From Muriicola marianensis (GTDB lineage Bacteria; Bacteroidota; Bacteroidia; Flavobacteriales; Flavobacteriaceae): DNA of 64,000 bases. This document shows, piece by piece, positions 19,663 to 28,552 of the stretch. Both the position numbers and the translations under genes were made by a program. The stretch lies in the NCBI RefSeq assembly GCF_014638095.1, contig NZ_BMFH01000002.1:310001-374000 (forward strand), in the 5' to 3' direction. The notes beneath the pieces are model-generated. The model had not been told where the DNA came from. It saw only the letters and a program-made list of their open reading frames with translations, and searched no databases. Positions within the stretch are counted from its first letter, which is position 1. Every line of letters starts with the position of its first letter.

Positions 19663-19820
19663 TTTCCGGCCACAGATCCGTGACATTATATCAGTGTTAT
19701 CGTAAGGTACAGAAGGGAGGTGTCTAAAATCTCGCTTTCCCTGCTCAAGGAGGATTATGATAAGACCAGATCAGGTCGGAGTAGCAATTTTTTTCACGTT
19801 TCCCTAAACGCTACAATATA

Positions 19821-20654
19821 CTACAAATCTCTCTTTTTCAGGATCCAGTAGGACGAAGAGATAAAAATAAAGGTCCAGGTGAGGACGATGAGGATCTCGT
19901 AGGTATGAACGTGATAGTTCAGGGAAACCTTTTCCCCGATCTGGTTGGCGACGGATTGTACGGCATTTAGACGGGTGAAAGGTTCTTTGACGAGGTTAAA
20001 CATGGAGTTTAGAGGAAAGAACCCCATCACGGTGTCTGTGGTCTCTGAATCAAACAATTTCCAGCGGATCATCCCCCTTACAAAGCCTTCAAAAACCTGC
20101 CACAGGATAAGGAAACCCAGGGCAAAGGCCGATCTTTTAACCAGGACCCCGAGAAAGAGACAGAAGGAAAAGAAACCCACCAGTTTCACAAAATAGGCCA
20201 GGAGGAATTCCAGGTCTGAGAAGATTATAGAAAGTTCGTCATAATCCGAATAGATCAAACCCAGGATCATCGATACCGCAAAAACGAAGACTGTGGATAT
20301 CAAAGCAAAGGAGATCACGGTCAGGAATTTCGAAAGCACAAATTCCTTTTTGGAGAGACCGTCGATCAGGTTTTGTTTGATGGTCTTGTTGCTGTATTCG
20401 TTAGACATCATGGAGACGATCACAATAGCCAGGAACAGCTTGAAGAAGGCCGTGACAAAGGTGTTGAAATGCCAGATGTACGGAAAATTGAATATTCCCT
20501 GGTCTGCCAGGTGAAACTGTATCGGACCTATATCAAACTTGATGGCAGCGACCAGGGCTATGGAGGTCAGCAGGACGAAATAGGAGATGATCAGGATCCG
20601 GCTCGAACGGTTGTTCCAGAGCTTGATAAATTCTATTTGCAGGAGTCGTTTCAT
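19821..20654 (-). CDS. ABC-2 type transporter permease
   Basis: 277 residues, six hydrophobic segments, with a large loop after the first and a last segment near the C-terminus (WTFIFISSSYWIL). MKRLLQIEFIKLWNNRSSRIL is the usual short cytoplasmic lead-in of Bacteroidota ABC-2 permeases. It lies 15 nt after the ATPase gene on the same strand and should form the exporter with it. Substrate unknown; related pairs are annotated as bacitracin/lantibiotic-type resistance or gliding ABC transporters without firm assignment. Confidence 0.88.
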   Translation of the reverse strand: MKRLLQIEFIKLWNNRSSRILIISYFVLLTSIALVAAIKFDIGPIQFHLADQGIFNFPYIWHFNTFVTAFFKLFLAIVIVSMMSNEYSNKTIKQNLIDGLSKKEFVLSKFLTVISFALISTVFVFAVSMILGLIYSDYDELSIIFSDLEFLLAYFVKLVGFFSFCLFLGVLVKRSAFALGFLILWQVFEGFVRGMIRWKLFDSETTDTVMGFFPLNSMFNLVKEPFTRLNAVQSVANQIGEKVSLNYHVHTYEILIVLTWTFIFISSSYWILKKRDL

Positions 20655-20669
20655 AAATGTGATCCGGAA

Positions 20670-21572
20670 TTAATTGCTCTGACTTTTGGTCAGGTTAAGG
20701 AATTGCTCTTCCAGGCTTTCCCTTCGCATCACCAGATGGGTTAGGACGATACCTTTTTTGAATAGGTGCTCGTTGAGCTCACCCGGGTCCATTTTCTCGC
20801 GCAGGACCACGGTAACTAACCCCAGGCTTTCTTCAATCTTCCCAAAACGCTCATCACCGCTGAGAATGTCAACCAGGGCGCTTGTGTCCCGGCACTTCAA
20901 TTCAAGGAACCCATGACTGGCCATCATGTCCTCTACGGGACCCGAATACAGTTTTTCCCCTTTCCTCAGGATCACCACATGAGAGCACACTTTTTCCACC
21001 TCATCCAGCAGGTGGGAGGCCAGCAGGATGGTCGTACCCTGGGAGGCGATCTTTTTGATGATCTGTCGGATTTGGTGGATCCCCTGCGGGTCGAGTCCGT
21101 TGGTGGGCTCATCCAGGATCAGGATCTCAGGGTCATTCAACAAGGCAGAAGCGATTGCGAGGCGTTGTTTCATCCCCAGAGAATAGGTGCGAAATTTGCT
21201 GTCCTTTCTTTCCCATAACCCGACGAGTTGAAGGGTTTCTTCAATTCTGTCTTCAGGGACTTCCTTGATCTTAGAGACCAGTTTCAGATTCTGCAGGGCA
21301 GACATATAGGGGTAGAAATTTGGCCTCTCAATTATCGCACCCACTTTTTTCAGCGCCTCATGCGTACTGGTATGGCCATCAAACCAGGTGAAGTTTCCGC
21401 TTGTGCGGTTAACAACATTCAGGACGATCCCCAGGGTAGTGGACTTGCCACTGCCGTTGGGCCCTAAAATGCCATATACATTCCCCTTTTCGATGGAAAA
21501 GGAAAGGTCTTTGACGGCGGTTAGGTATCCGAATTTTTTGGTCAGGTTAGAGACCGTAAGAATCGTTTCCAA
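20670..21572 (-). CDS. ABC transporter ATP-binding protein
   Basis: 300 residues. Walker A GPNGSGKST (about 37-45), signature loop YSLGMKQRLAIASALLND, Walker B ILILDEPTNGLDPQG and switch ASHLLDEVEKVC. A ~75-residue C-terminal DUF4162-like tail follows. The start appears to be TTG (reading L/M-E-T-I-L-T-V), which aligns with relatives; no better ATG precedes it. Pairs with the permease immediately downstream to form an export pump in the inner membrane. Confidence 0.95.
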   Translation of the reverse strand: METILTVSNLTKKFGYLTAVKDLSFSIEKGNVYGILGPNGSGKSTTLGIVLNVVNRTSGNFTWFDGHTSTHEALKKVGAIIERPNFYPYMSALQNLKLVSKIKEVPEDRIEETLQLVGLWERKDSKFRTYSLGMKQRLAIASALLNDPEILILDEPTNGLDPQGIHQIRQIIKKIASQGTTILLASHLLDEVEKVCSHVVILRKGEKLYSGPVEDMMASHGFLELKCRDTSALVDILSGDERFGKIEESLGLVTVVLREKMDPGELNEHLFKKGIVLTHLVMRRESLEEQFLNLTKSQSN

Positions 21573-21657
21573 AAAGTACGCTATTTAGGCAGTTTATAGT
21601 AACTTGACGAGATAATACCCGTTTTGTTACAAATTGGTGGTAAATACATAAGTTGAA

Positions 21658-22743
21658 ATGACCCAGCAAAGACTCATGTCCAAAAAGAAGCCCTCGTTTC
21701 CTGTAAGCAAGAAACTCGAGACCTTTCTGGACCAGTACAATCGCAAAACAGAGATCCCTATCCTTTATGACGATCTCCTTCGCTTTGCGGGTTCTGTGGT
21801 GGTCTACGACGACGAGGGAAATGACACCCTGTGGGTGCGGGCCTATTACACAGATGCCGAACGCAATGAGATCGACCTGAACCTCAAAAAGGTTTATTCC
21901 ATATTACATTCCGACGGGACCGACAGGATATTTCAGTATTTGAATGTGGATGCCGTCGACTATTGCACTTTTGGGAATTCCAAGCCCTTTCGTATAAGGA
22001 TCAGGAATATCCTCAATGACAACTTCATTTATTTCTACGTCAAAAAAGCAGATGCCTCAAGGATCTACGGCCTGGAGCTCGAGCATATGCTTTCGCCCTA
22101 CAACCTCAATTACCTGGTTTACAAGGATACGCTGATCGAAGAACATATCTCAGGGATTCCAGGGGACATCTTTATCAAAAAAATGCTGCCCAACTGTACA
22201 GATACACAGAAATCACAACTGGCCAAGGAGTTTGTCAAATTCAACGAACGGTGCATGATCCAGCTGCTGGGCGACATGCGGTCCTATAATTATGTGATCA
22301 TTCCCATCCACGATTTTGACCATGTGGTCTTTCGCATTCGGGCTATCGACTTTGACCAGCAGTGCTACGAAGGCAAGCTCAAGGTCTACCGGCCACAGTT
22401 CTTCAAGGAGAACCAGAAGATGGTGTCTCTGGTACAGTCGCGATTGCTCAATGACTCAGTGGAGCAATACAAGGTCGAGGAAAGGTCTATCATCGCCAAA
22501 AGGATCATCAGCGCAAACAAACGGATCAAAAGGCTGATCAATTCGGCAAAGGTTGACAAGATATCCAGCCCGGAGAACGTGGAACAGCTGAAGATGGAGA
22601 TCTTTGCCTTTACCAAGGATGTCAAATTCAAAAAGTGCCGCAATATGGGACAGATCCTGAACCTTACCCTGGATTTCGTCCGCAGGAACTACGAAAATGT
22701 CAGCATGAGGCAGATCCTCGATAAAAAGATCAAGGTCCGTTAG
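21658..22743 (+). CDS. Uncharacterised protein with protein-kinase-like motifs
   Basis: 361 residues, cytosolic, no signal or membrane segment. I recognise no annotated family. Read by eye it follows the order of a protein-kinase/aminoglycoside-phosphotransferase fold: FIYFYVKKAD (possible beta-3 lysine, K129/K130), GLELEHML (possible helix-C glutamate, E140 or E142), LIEEHISGIPGD (hinge-like, about 159-170), LLGDMRSYNYVI with D206 and N211 at the catalytic-loop spacing of five, and AIDFD (D231-D233) as the metal motif. A helical basic C-terminal region follows. A glycine-rich loop is not obvious. Convergent with the nucleoid-associated protein gene after 28 nt. Start could also be ATG 21676. 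The kinase reading is inference. Confidence 0.75.
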   Translation: MTQQRLMSKKKPSFPVSKKLETFLDQYNRKTEIPILYDDLLRFAGSVVVYDDEGNDTLWVRAYYTDAERNEIDLNLKKVYSILHSDGTDRIFQYLNVDAVDYCTFGNSKPFRIRIRNILNDNFIYFYVKKADASRIYGLELEHMLSPYNLNYLVYKDTLIEEHISGIPGDIFIKKMLPNCTDTQKSQLAKEFVKFNERCMIQLLGDMRSYNYVIIPIHDFDHVVFRIRAIDFDQQCYEGKLKVYRPQFFKENQKMVSLVQSRLLNDSVEQYKVEERSIIAKRIISANKRIKRLINSAKVDKISSPENVEQLKMEIFAFTKDVKFKKCRNMGQILNLTLDFVRRNYENVSMRQILDKKIKVR

Positions 22744-22771
22744 ATCAGGACCACTTCAGCCCAAGCAAGTA

Positions 22772-23830
22772 TCAGTGTTTGGTTTCCTTGTTAAAGTACA
22801 CCAGGTAGTAGTACATCTGTTTTTCCTCGTCCCAGCCCTTTTCAACAAAGCGTTCCGCAGATTCAGGATTGATGAAGTCGAGCCGGATCTGCACGTTGGT
22901 ATCCAGGTTGATGACGTTCTTGATCTTCTTACGCGTATCTGATACCGCTTTGTTGGCAATGGGGAAGGAAGATACATCCTCAATGCTGTATTTGGGTCCC
23001 CTTTCCACCTTGTAGTGTTTGAATTCGGGGATGAGGTCGGGATTGTCCATGACCTCGTTGAGGAAACGCGTCTCCTCAAAGTCGTCATTCTTGGCAAAGT
23101 GATTGACCGCCCTGTTCATAAAGAGTACTTCCTGTTGTTTGTCCTCTGCCGGCAGGACCACATCCTTGGCAAAATTCTGGCAGAATTTGAGGTAGTTCTT
23201 GGTATAGAAATTTTCATCCGGCAATACTTCAACCCCCAGGAAGTTCTCGAGCCAGTATTTGGCGTCATACCGGTTGCTGTCTACCGACAGGACTTTGTAT
23301 CCCTCCTCCGGGAGGACATTGAAGATCAGGCATCCTTTATCCAGTTTGTTGAGGTTGATCCCCTCTTCTAGTTTCATCTTCAACAGGCCCGGCTTTTCTT
23401 CGAACTGCAGGAATTCCTGCTTGATTTCGCTTTTAAAGATCCCAAGGGCTTCCACCTTTTCCTTGTCCAGGACGATGTTGCTGAGCCTGACCACAAAGAC
23501 CTCACCATTCTTGATGTGGGGATGTCCTGATTGATCGTACAGGTGACGGGCAATCAGTTTCGACTGTTCCTGAAGTGCGGCAGGGTTCATAAAAATCGTC
23601 TTGGCTGCCTTATAGACTTCATTGAATTCAACATCGGCCTCATGGTCCAGGGTGTAGTAATTCTCCTCTTTCTCCCTGAAGGGTTTCAGGAAGAATTCTT
23701 TGAGGAGCCCCCTGGATTCGTCGTTGAGTTCCTGGGCCGATTCCGAGAGAAAGAGGCCTTCATTCCTGTGTTTATTGCCGATGCGGTGGAGAGATACCTC
23801 GTCTATCTGGGCATTGAATAGGTTGATCAT
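22772..23830 (-). CDS. Nucleoid-associated protein, NdpA/YejK family
   Basis: 352 residues. Matches the 37-kDa nucleoid-associated protein family in length and layout: MINLFNAQIDEVSLHRIGNKHRNEGLFLSES at the N-terminus (a Bacteroidota form with IGN and EGLFLS), a central FVVRLSNIVLDKEKVEALGIFKSE strand set, and a C-terminal domain with KYSIEDVSSFPIANK and VQIRLDFINPESAERF. The E. coli relative binds the nucleoid; its exact role is poorly defined. Single gene, 60 bp downstream region to the PRiA4 gene on the same strand. Confidence 0.85.
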   Translation of the reverse strand: MINLFNAQIDEVSLHRIGNKHRNEGLFLSESAQELNDESRGLLKEFFLKPFREKEENYYTLDHEADVEFNEVYKAAKTIFMNPAALQEQSKLIARHLYDQSGHPHIKNGEVFVVRLSNIVLDKEKVEALGIFKSEIKQEFLQFEEKPGLLKMKLEEGINLNKLDKGCLIFNVLPEEGYKVLSVDSNRYDAKYWLENFLGVEVLPDENFYTKNYLKFCQNFAKDVVLPAEDKQQEVLFMNRAVNHFAKNDDFEETRFLNEVMDNPDLIPEFKHYKVERGPKYSIEDVSSFPIANKAVSDTRKKIKNVINLDTNVQIRLDFINPESAERFVEKGWDEEKQMYYYLVYFNKETKH

Positions 23831-23890
23831 AAAAGCGTAGCTTAATTAAAGGGTTTGCGGTAAAAATTCAGGAGTTAATTGAAAGAGACC

Positions 23891-24385
23891 TCAGTTCCAG
23901 TTTTCTTCAAAATCCAGATCGTCATAACGGTCGAAGGTCTCGTCGAAGTCGAAATTCGGATCCGCCTCAAAGGTCTTTTCCGGAGGGGTGTCAGGAAGTT
24001 CCCCGAAACTGAAAAGGACATTGGGGTATTGGTGCCCTTCGGTTTCCTCGACAATGTCGGCGAGTTCTACAAAGAAGGTCCACATACTCAGAAAATCGTA
24101 TACATAGATCATTTTGGGATGTTCTCTTGTGAGCACATCTTCCAGGAAGGTCTCGTTCATCAGGCGGACAGACTCATTCCCTTCACTCATATCGAAGAGT
24201 GCAATCTCCTCCTGCTGATTCCAGTTGTCGTCACAGGTATAGAAGGAAGCCATCTCATCTCCCATAAAACCAAAAGCCTGGGTGATGGCATTGTGGAAAT
24301 CTTCCATAGTGCTTTCCGCCTCAATCTCGATATCCCTGAAGATATCTTCCTTCGCATCCAGGATGATCCTGATCTTATAAACCAT
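23891..24385 (-). CDS. PRiA4_ORF3-like (IS1096 passenger type) protein
   Basis: 164 residues. Opens VYKIRIILDAKEDIFRDIEIEAESTMEDFHNAITQAFGF, the characteristic beta-alpha start of the plasmid pRiA4b ORF-3 family (landmarks FRDIEI and FHNAITQAFGF), and continues with a strongly acidic C-terminal tail of Asp/Glu/Phe. The family is often carried by mobile elements, but no transposase or inverted repeats are present here, and the gene sits 21 nt downstream of ctaA on the same strand. Function unknown. Confidence 0.82.
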   Translation of the reverse strand: MVYKIRIILDAKEDIFRDIEIEAESTMEDFHNAITQAFGFMGDEMASFYTCDDNWNQQEEIALFDMSEGNESVRLMNETFLEDVLTREHPKMIYVYDFLSMWTFFVELADIVEETEGHQYPNVLFSFGELPDTPPEKTFEADPNFDFDETFDRYDDLDFEENWN

Positions 24386-24406
24386 ACTTCATTTCATTTC
24401 CAAAGT

Positions 24407-25447
24407 TCAAAGGTACGAAGTTTCCGGGCTGATTTTCTTTTTTCGGGTCTCCAGTACCAGATAAAATTGAAGGCCGAACATAAGAGCCGCCAACACCAGG
24501 TGGAGAGGCTGGGATCCGAAGGGAAAATCGAAATAATACATGGCGATCCCGGTCAGGACCTCTATTCCTATGAGCCCCATAACCCAGTATATCATACCAT
24601 ATCCCAGTTTTTTTGTAAAGATCTGAAAGGCGATCCATCCGTTGAGCAGAACCACGGCTATGGAGAGGGAACGGTGAATATAGAATTGCACTTCCGGTTC
24701 AGACAACCACAGGCCTTTGGCATTTGCTCCCAGCAGGTCGATCTGCGTATCGATAAATTGCCTTACCTGGGTTCCGAGCACGATCTGCACCAGGGTAAGT
24801 CCAAGGGCGACCCACAGCAGGTTATGGATGGATTTGTCGAAGAGCCTCGAGTCTTCGTTCCTGCGGGTCTGTTGCAGGAGGTAAATTAGCAGGGCCACAA
24901 TGACAAGGGCCATGACCATATGAATAGTGATGCGCACAGGCAGCAGCACGGAGTACACCACAGTCGCCCCTAACCAAGCCTGGAAAAGCATTCCGAATAC
25001 GACAAGCCAACTCACCAAGGTTATACGTTTGTCTGTTTTCCAAAATCCAAAAGAGGACAGTGCCAGAAATAAGGTGGCCAATCCTGCTAAAGCTCCCAGG
25101 AGTCGGTTGATATACTCTATCCATGTATGGGTGGCGTTAAAGACGGCGTAATCGTGTTTTGTATAGGGCTCCCAGTTGGCGGAATCGTATTCCTCCCCCG
25201 TTGTAAAGTCCGACTTGGCGACCCAGAGGGATTCCTCCCTGATGATCACCTGGCCTTTTTCGAAGGTCCGGTCAGGTTGCCAGAGCAACTCGGCTTCCTG
25301 GGTAGGGGGGATATAATAACCAAAACACTTGGGCCAGTCAGGGCAGCCCATACCGCTGCCGGTCATCCTGACCACAGCCCCTGCAATGATGACAAGGTAA
25401 ACCAAGATGAGGGAAGTCCTTGCCAGGGGGCGATAGAATCTACGCAT
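24407..25447 (-). CDS. ctaA: Heme A synthase (COX15/CtaA)
   Basis: 346 residues, about eight membrane helices. Oxidises the heme O methyl group to make heme A for the aa3-type oxidase. The first helix ends VRMTGSGMGCPDWPKCFG, a diagnostic motif; then a long periplasmic loop (about 38-105) and heme-binding histidines in HTWIEYINRLLG, IHMVMAL, IHRSLS and LHLVLAAL. No other oxidase gene is adjacent. Promoter box at 25470-25477. Confidence 0.95.
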   Translation of the reverse strand: MRRFYRPLARTSLILVYLVIIAGAVVRMTGSGMGCPDWPKCFGYYIPPTQEAELLWQPDRTFEKGQVIIREESLWVAKSDFTTGEEYDSANWEPYTKHDYAVFNATHTWIEYINRLLGALAGLATLFLALSSFGFWKTDKRITLVSWLVVFGMLFQAWLGATVVYSVLLPVRITIHMVMALVIVALLIYLLQQTRRNEDSRLFDKSIHNLLWVALGLTLVQIVLGTQVRQFIDTQIDLLGANAKGLWLSEPEVQFYIHRSLSIAVVLLNGWIAFQIFTKKLGYGMIYWVMGLIGIEVLTGIAMYYFDFPFGSQPLHLVLAALMFGLQFYLVLETRKKKISPETSYL

Positions 25448-25469
25448 AGTTCTTACTTCAAAAACAACA

Positions 25470-25477
25470 CAAAAATA
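25470..25477 (-). promoter_or_regulatory. -7 element of ctaA
   Basis: Minus-strand TATTTTTG (CAAAAATA as written), 22 nt before the ctaA ATG. Confidence 0.65.
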
Positions 25478-25550
25478 CCACTCTTTTGGGTCTTAAAAAG
25501 ACAGGAATCATGTCAGAAAATAGATTGTAAAGATGCCGCATCGACCCGAC

Positions 25551-26972
25551 TTATGGCTCAATTCCCAGCTCCCTGGCCTTTTTCATCATAAAGTCCCTGG
25601 CAGCTCCGTATTCATTCGGGATCTCCCCGTCGAGGATGGCTTCCTTGATCGCATCTTTTATCAGGCCGACTTCCCTTGATGGAGAAAGCCCAAAAGTCTC
25701 CATGATCTCCTCCCCGCTGACAGGGGGTTGAAAATTCCGTATGTGGTCCCTTTCTTCTACTTCCTCGATCTTCTCTCTTACTTTTTTGAAATTGTTGAGG
25801 TAGCGTTTCTTTTTTCTGGGATTTTTAGTAGTGATATCGGCCTCGCACAGGGTCATAAGGTCTTCTACATAGTCGCCTGCATCGAAGATCAACCGGCGAA
25901 CTGCGGAATCCGTGACAAAATCCTCGGATAAAACGATGGGCCTGGAACTCATCAGGACCATCTTCTGCACGAATTTCATCTTTTCATTCAGGGGCAGGCG
26001 CATTCTCTTGAAAAGCTTGTAAACCATTTTGGCACCTACGAATTCGTGAGCGTGAAAGGTCCAACCCAACTTCTTGTCGTAGCGCTTAGTTGGCGCCTTG
26101 CCGATATCGTGCAAGAGAGCGGCCCATCGGAGCCAAAGATCGTCTGTCTTTGCAGCGATATTGTCGACCACTTCCAGGGTATGCCAGAAATTATCCTTAT
26201 GCCTTTGCCCTTCTACCTCTTCAATTCCCTGTAAGGCTACCAGTTCGGGGAGGATCAAAGGCAAAAGACCGGTTTTATGTAGCAGGGCAAACCCCGTGGA
26301 TGGGGTGTCGCTCATCAGTATCTTATTGAGTTCGTCCACGATACGCTCAGTGGATACAATTTTTATCCTCGATTTGTTCTCGGTGATCGCCGAAAGGGAG
26401 TTGCTTTCTATCCTGAATCCCAGTTGGGTGGCAAAGCGAATAGCTCGGAGCATCCTGAGAGGATCGTCAGAGTAGGTTACCCCGGGTTCAAGGGGTGTCC
26501 TGAGTATCTTTTTGTCCAGGTCGTCCAGGCCCCCGAAGGGATCGAGGAGGTCCCCAAAATTATGCTCGTTCAGGGATAGAGCAAGAGCATTGATCGTAAA
26601 ATCCCGTCTGTTCTGGTCGTCCTCGAGGGTACCGTCTTCCACCACCGGATTCCTGCTGTCACGGTTGTAGCTCTCTTTCCTGGCCCCGACGAATTCAACT
26701 TCAGTTTCTCCTACCTTCAGCATGGCGGTGCCGAAGTTCCTGAACACAGTCACCTCAGGTTTTCCCGGGGAGAGGTCAGCCACTTTCTTCGCCAGTGAAA
26801 TCCCGCTACCTACCGAAACGATGTCTATATCTTTAGGGATGCGTCGACCCAGAAGCAGGTCTCGGACAAACCCACCGATCACGTAACTCTCGAGCGACAG
26901 TTCCCTGGAAGCCCTGGCGACTATTTGAAACACAGGTCCTTCAAGAGCTTCTTTGTAGTTTGTCTTCCTCAT
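25551..26972 (-). CDS. cca: CCA tRNA nucleotidyltransferase / polyA-polymerase family with HD domain
   Basis: 473 residues. Adds or repairs the 3' CCA of tRNA. Head domain [24 protein letters not shown] carries the G-G-x-V-R-D and D-I-D metal aspartates; [11 protein letters not shown] and [18 protein letters not shown] are class II neck motifs; an HD phosphohydrolase domain follows ([14 protein letters not shown]), common in Bacteroidota members. Starts 2 nt after the tsaC stop, in the operon GT - tsaC - cca. Confidence 0.95.
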   Translation of the reverse strand: MRKTNYKEALEGPVFQIVARASRELSLESYVIGGFVRDLLLGRRIPKDIDIVSVGSGISLAKKVADLSPGKPEVTVFRNFGTAMLKVGETEVEFVGARKESYNRDSRNPVVEDGTLEDDQNRRDFTINALALSLNEHNFGDLLDPFGGLDDLDKKILRTPLEPGVTYSDDPLRMLRAIRFATQLGFRIESNSLSAITENKSRIKIVSTERIVDELNKILMSDTPSTGFALLHKTGLLPLILPELVALQGIEEVEGQRHKDNFWHTLEVVDNIAAKTDDLWLRWAALLHDIGKAPTKRYDKKLGWTFHAHEFVGAKMVYKLFKRMRLPLNEKMKFVQKMVLMSSRPIVLSEDFVTDSAVRRLIFDAGDYVEDLMTLCEADITTKNPRKKKRYLNNFKKVREKIEEVEERDHIRNFQPPVSGEEIMETFGLSPSREVGLIKDAIKEAILDGEIPNEYGAARDFMMKKARELGIEP

Positions 26973-26974
26973 AA

Positions 26975-27544
26975 TTATTCCCGTATCACTTTTACGGTGC
27001 CATCGTTACCCAGTGCAATGATGGAGGAGGGAAGGGTTATCCCTTTTTCGCGATGCAAATTTACCACATAGTCCACTCCTTTTAAAATCGCCGCGGGGAT
27101 TTCTCCGAAGTGTTGGGGCTCCGGCATTACTGCAATATTTGCGGAGGTTGAGACTATTGGTTTTTTAAATGCGTTGATCAGGTAGCGGCAGAACTTGTCA
27201 GAGGCAACTCTTATGGCTAAGGAGCCATCCTCGGCGATCAAACCTGAAGCAACCCCCCGGGGTTTGTCGAAGACTAAGGTGGTGGGTTTGGTTGCCAGGT
27301 CCATGATCTCCCAGGCCAGATCGGGAACCTGCTCCACATATCGTTCCAGCATGGCGTCATTGCCCACCAGGCAAACCATGGGTTTATTTTCAGGCAGTGC
27401 TTTTAAAGCACGGACCTTCTTCACTGCTTTTTCGTCCGTAGCATCACAACCTATCCCCAATATTGTATCCGTGGGGTAGAGGATGAGTCCGCCCGCAGAG
27501 AGCACCTCCAGACACTTCCGTATCTCTGCCTGGAAATCATTCAT
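26975..27544 (-). CDS. tsaC: L-threonylcarbamoyladenylate synthase (YrdC domain)
   Basis: 189 residues, a lone YrdC/Sua5 N-domain. Makes threonylcarbamoyl-AMP from threonine, bicarbonate and ATP for the t6A37 modification of ANN-decoding tRNAs. Signature [39 protein letters not shown], and the late [10 protein letters not shown] motif (landmarks YPTDT, KPM, STSAN). The extra Sua5 domain is absent, so TsaC-like. It overlaps the upstream glycosyltransferase stop by 8 nt and precedes cca by 2 nt, a tRNA-maturation pair. Confidence 0.93.
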   Translation of the reverse strand: MNDFQAEIRKCLEVLSAGGLILYPTDTILGIGCDATDEKAVKKVRALKALPENKPMVCLVGNDAMLERYVEQVPDLAWEIMDLATKPTTLVFDKPRGVASGLIAEDGSLAIRVASDKFCRYLINAFKKPIVSTSANIAVMPEPQHFGEIPAAILKGVDYVVNLHREKGITLPSSIIALGNDGTVKVIRE

Positions 27545-28370
27545 GACTCAGGAACTTTCTCAGGTCGAAATGATCCACCAACTGCCTCCATTGTACGCTG
27601 TTAAGGTCTTTTTTGATGTTCTCGTGTTTGAGGGAGAATTTCTGGGAACCCATGATGGGGATCCCTTTTTTACCCGAGTTGGAAGCCGGCCTGCATACCG
27701 TACCATTCAGGAGGGACATAGACTTGAACCATAGGTCGTCTGCCTTGGGTGCCAATTTCAGGAAAAGATCATCTCGGGAATAAAGGGGATTCAGGGATCC
27801 GGGCGGATAGAGCACTCCTTCTGCTCCGATGGGAAGCACCCAAGGGGAGGCATCCTGTTCCGGGAGATCCACCGGCCACTGCTCGTATGGCAGGAAATTG
27901 CCCTGCGCATCTGTGCGGATAGTTCGGGTTTGATTGCCGATTACAGCTCGCGGATAGCGTTCGGATTCTTCATACAATCGCTGCAGCCATTGGGGTCTGT
28001 ACATCAGGTCGTCGTCACAGGTGATGATCCTTTCAGACGGGTAGGCCTCGAGGGAATGGATCAGCTTTTTATGGGAGCAGTGCAGGGGAGTGGGCCTGAT
28101 CTCGAAGATCTCGTTTTGCAGGGAGGTGAGTCTGGGTGGGAGTTTTGTCAGCAGGGATTCGTGGATCCAGAGCAGTATCTTTTTTGGGGCTACACTCTGT
28201 GTCAGCAGGCTCCTGATGACCAGGTCTACCAATCGGAGTCTGGGCTCTATGGTGGTCAGGGAGACCACGACGGGGACCTGTGGTTTTGAGCTCGATCCCG
28301 GTCCGTATCGCGTCCCATACCTGAGCTTGAGGGTTTGATAAAGGGATTCGGGGATTTCTTTGACTTTCAT
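27537..28370 (-). CDS. Glycosyltransferase (GT-A type)
   Basis: 277 residues from ATG 28370 (MKVKEIPESLYQTLKLRYG). PVVVSLTTIEPRL starts the Rossmann-like donor domain, and IITCDDDLMYRPQW supplies a DxD metal motif; the C-terminal half contains ADDLWFKSMSLLNG, typical of surface-polysaccharide transferases. No membrane segment. A near-consensus -7 box (minus TAATTTGC, 28401-28407) lies 30 nt upstream of this ATG and would fall inside the longer frame beginning at 28403, so I prefer 28370. Leads the operon with tsaC and cca, an odd functional mix. Sugar specificity unknown. Confidence 0.8.
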   Translation of the reverse strand: MKVKEIPESLYQTLKLRYGTRYGPGSSSKPQVPVVVSLTTIEPRLRLVDLVIRSLLTQSVAPKKILLWIHESLLTKLPPRLTSLQNEIFEIRPTPLHCSHKKLIHSLEAYPSERIITCDDDLMYRPQWLQRLYEESERYPRAVIGNQTRTIRTDAQGNFLPYEQWPVDLPEQDASPWVLPIGAEGVLYPPGSLNPLYSRDDLFLKLAPKADDLWFKSMSLLNGTVCRPASNSGKKGIPIMGSQKFSLKHENIKKDLNSVQWRQLVDHFDLRKFLSHE

Positions 28371-28540
28371 AGAGAATGGGAATCGGCTGTCTGTGTTGTG
28401 CAAATTACGTTATCCATGTGAGAAGCACCAAATGCTGAAACGAAATCGAGATTTGGCATGAAGGATAACTTCCCAGAGCCAGACACTCCAAATCCATGCT
28501 ATAATTTCTTCATGAAACATGGTAATTGGATAAAGTCTCC

Positions 28541-28548
28541 TATTTTTG
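28541..28548 (+). promoter_or_regulatory. -7 element placed 5 nt before a start codon
   Basis: TATTTTTG, an exact TAnnTTTG match, ends only 4 nt before the ATG at 28553; the transcript would start at or almost at the start codon. Confidence 0.55.
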
Positions 28549-28552
28549 TGCG

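Noticed and set aside
23891-24385. Possible mobile element because of the PRiA4_ORF3 (IS1096 passenger) family
   Set aside because: No transposase, inverted repeats or target duplication nearby, and the gene is packed against ctaA like a resident gene.
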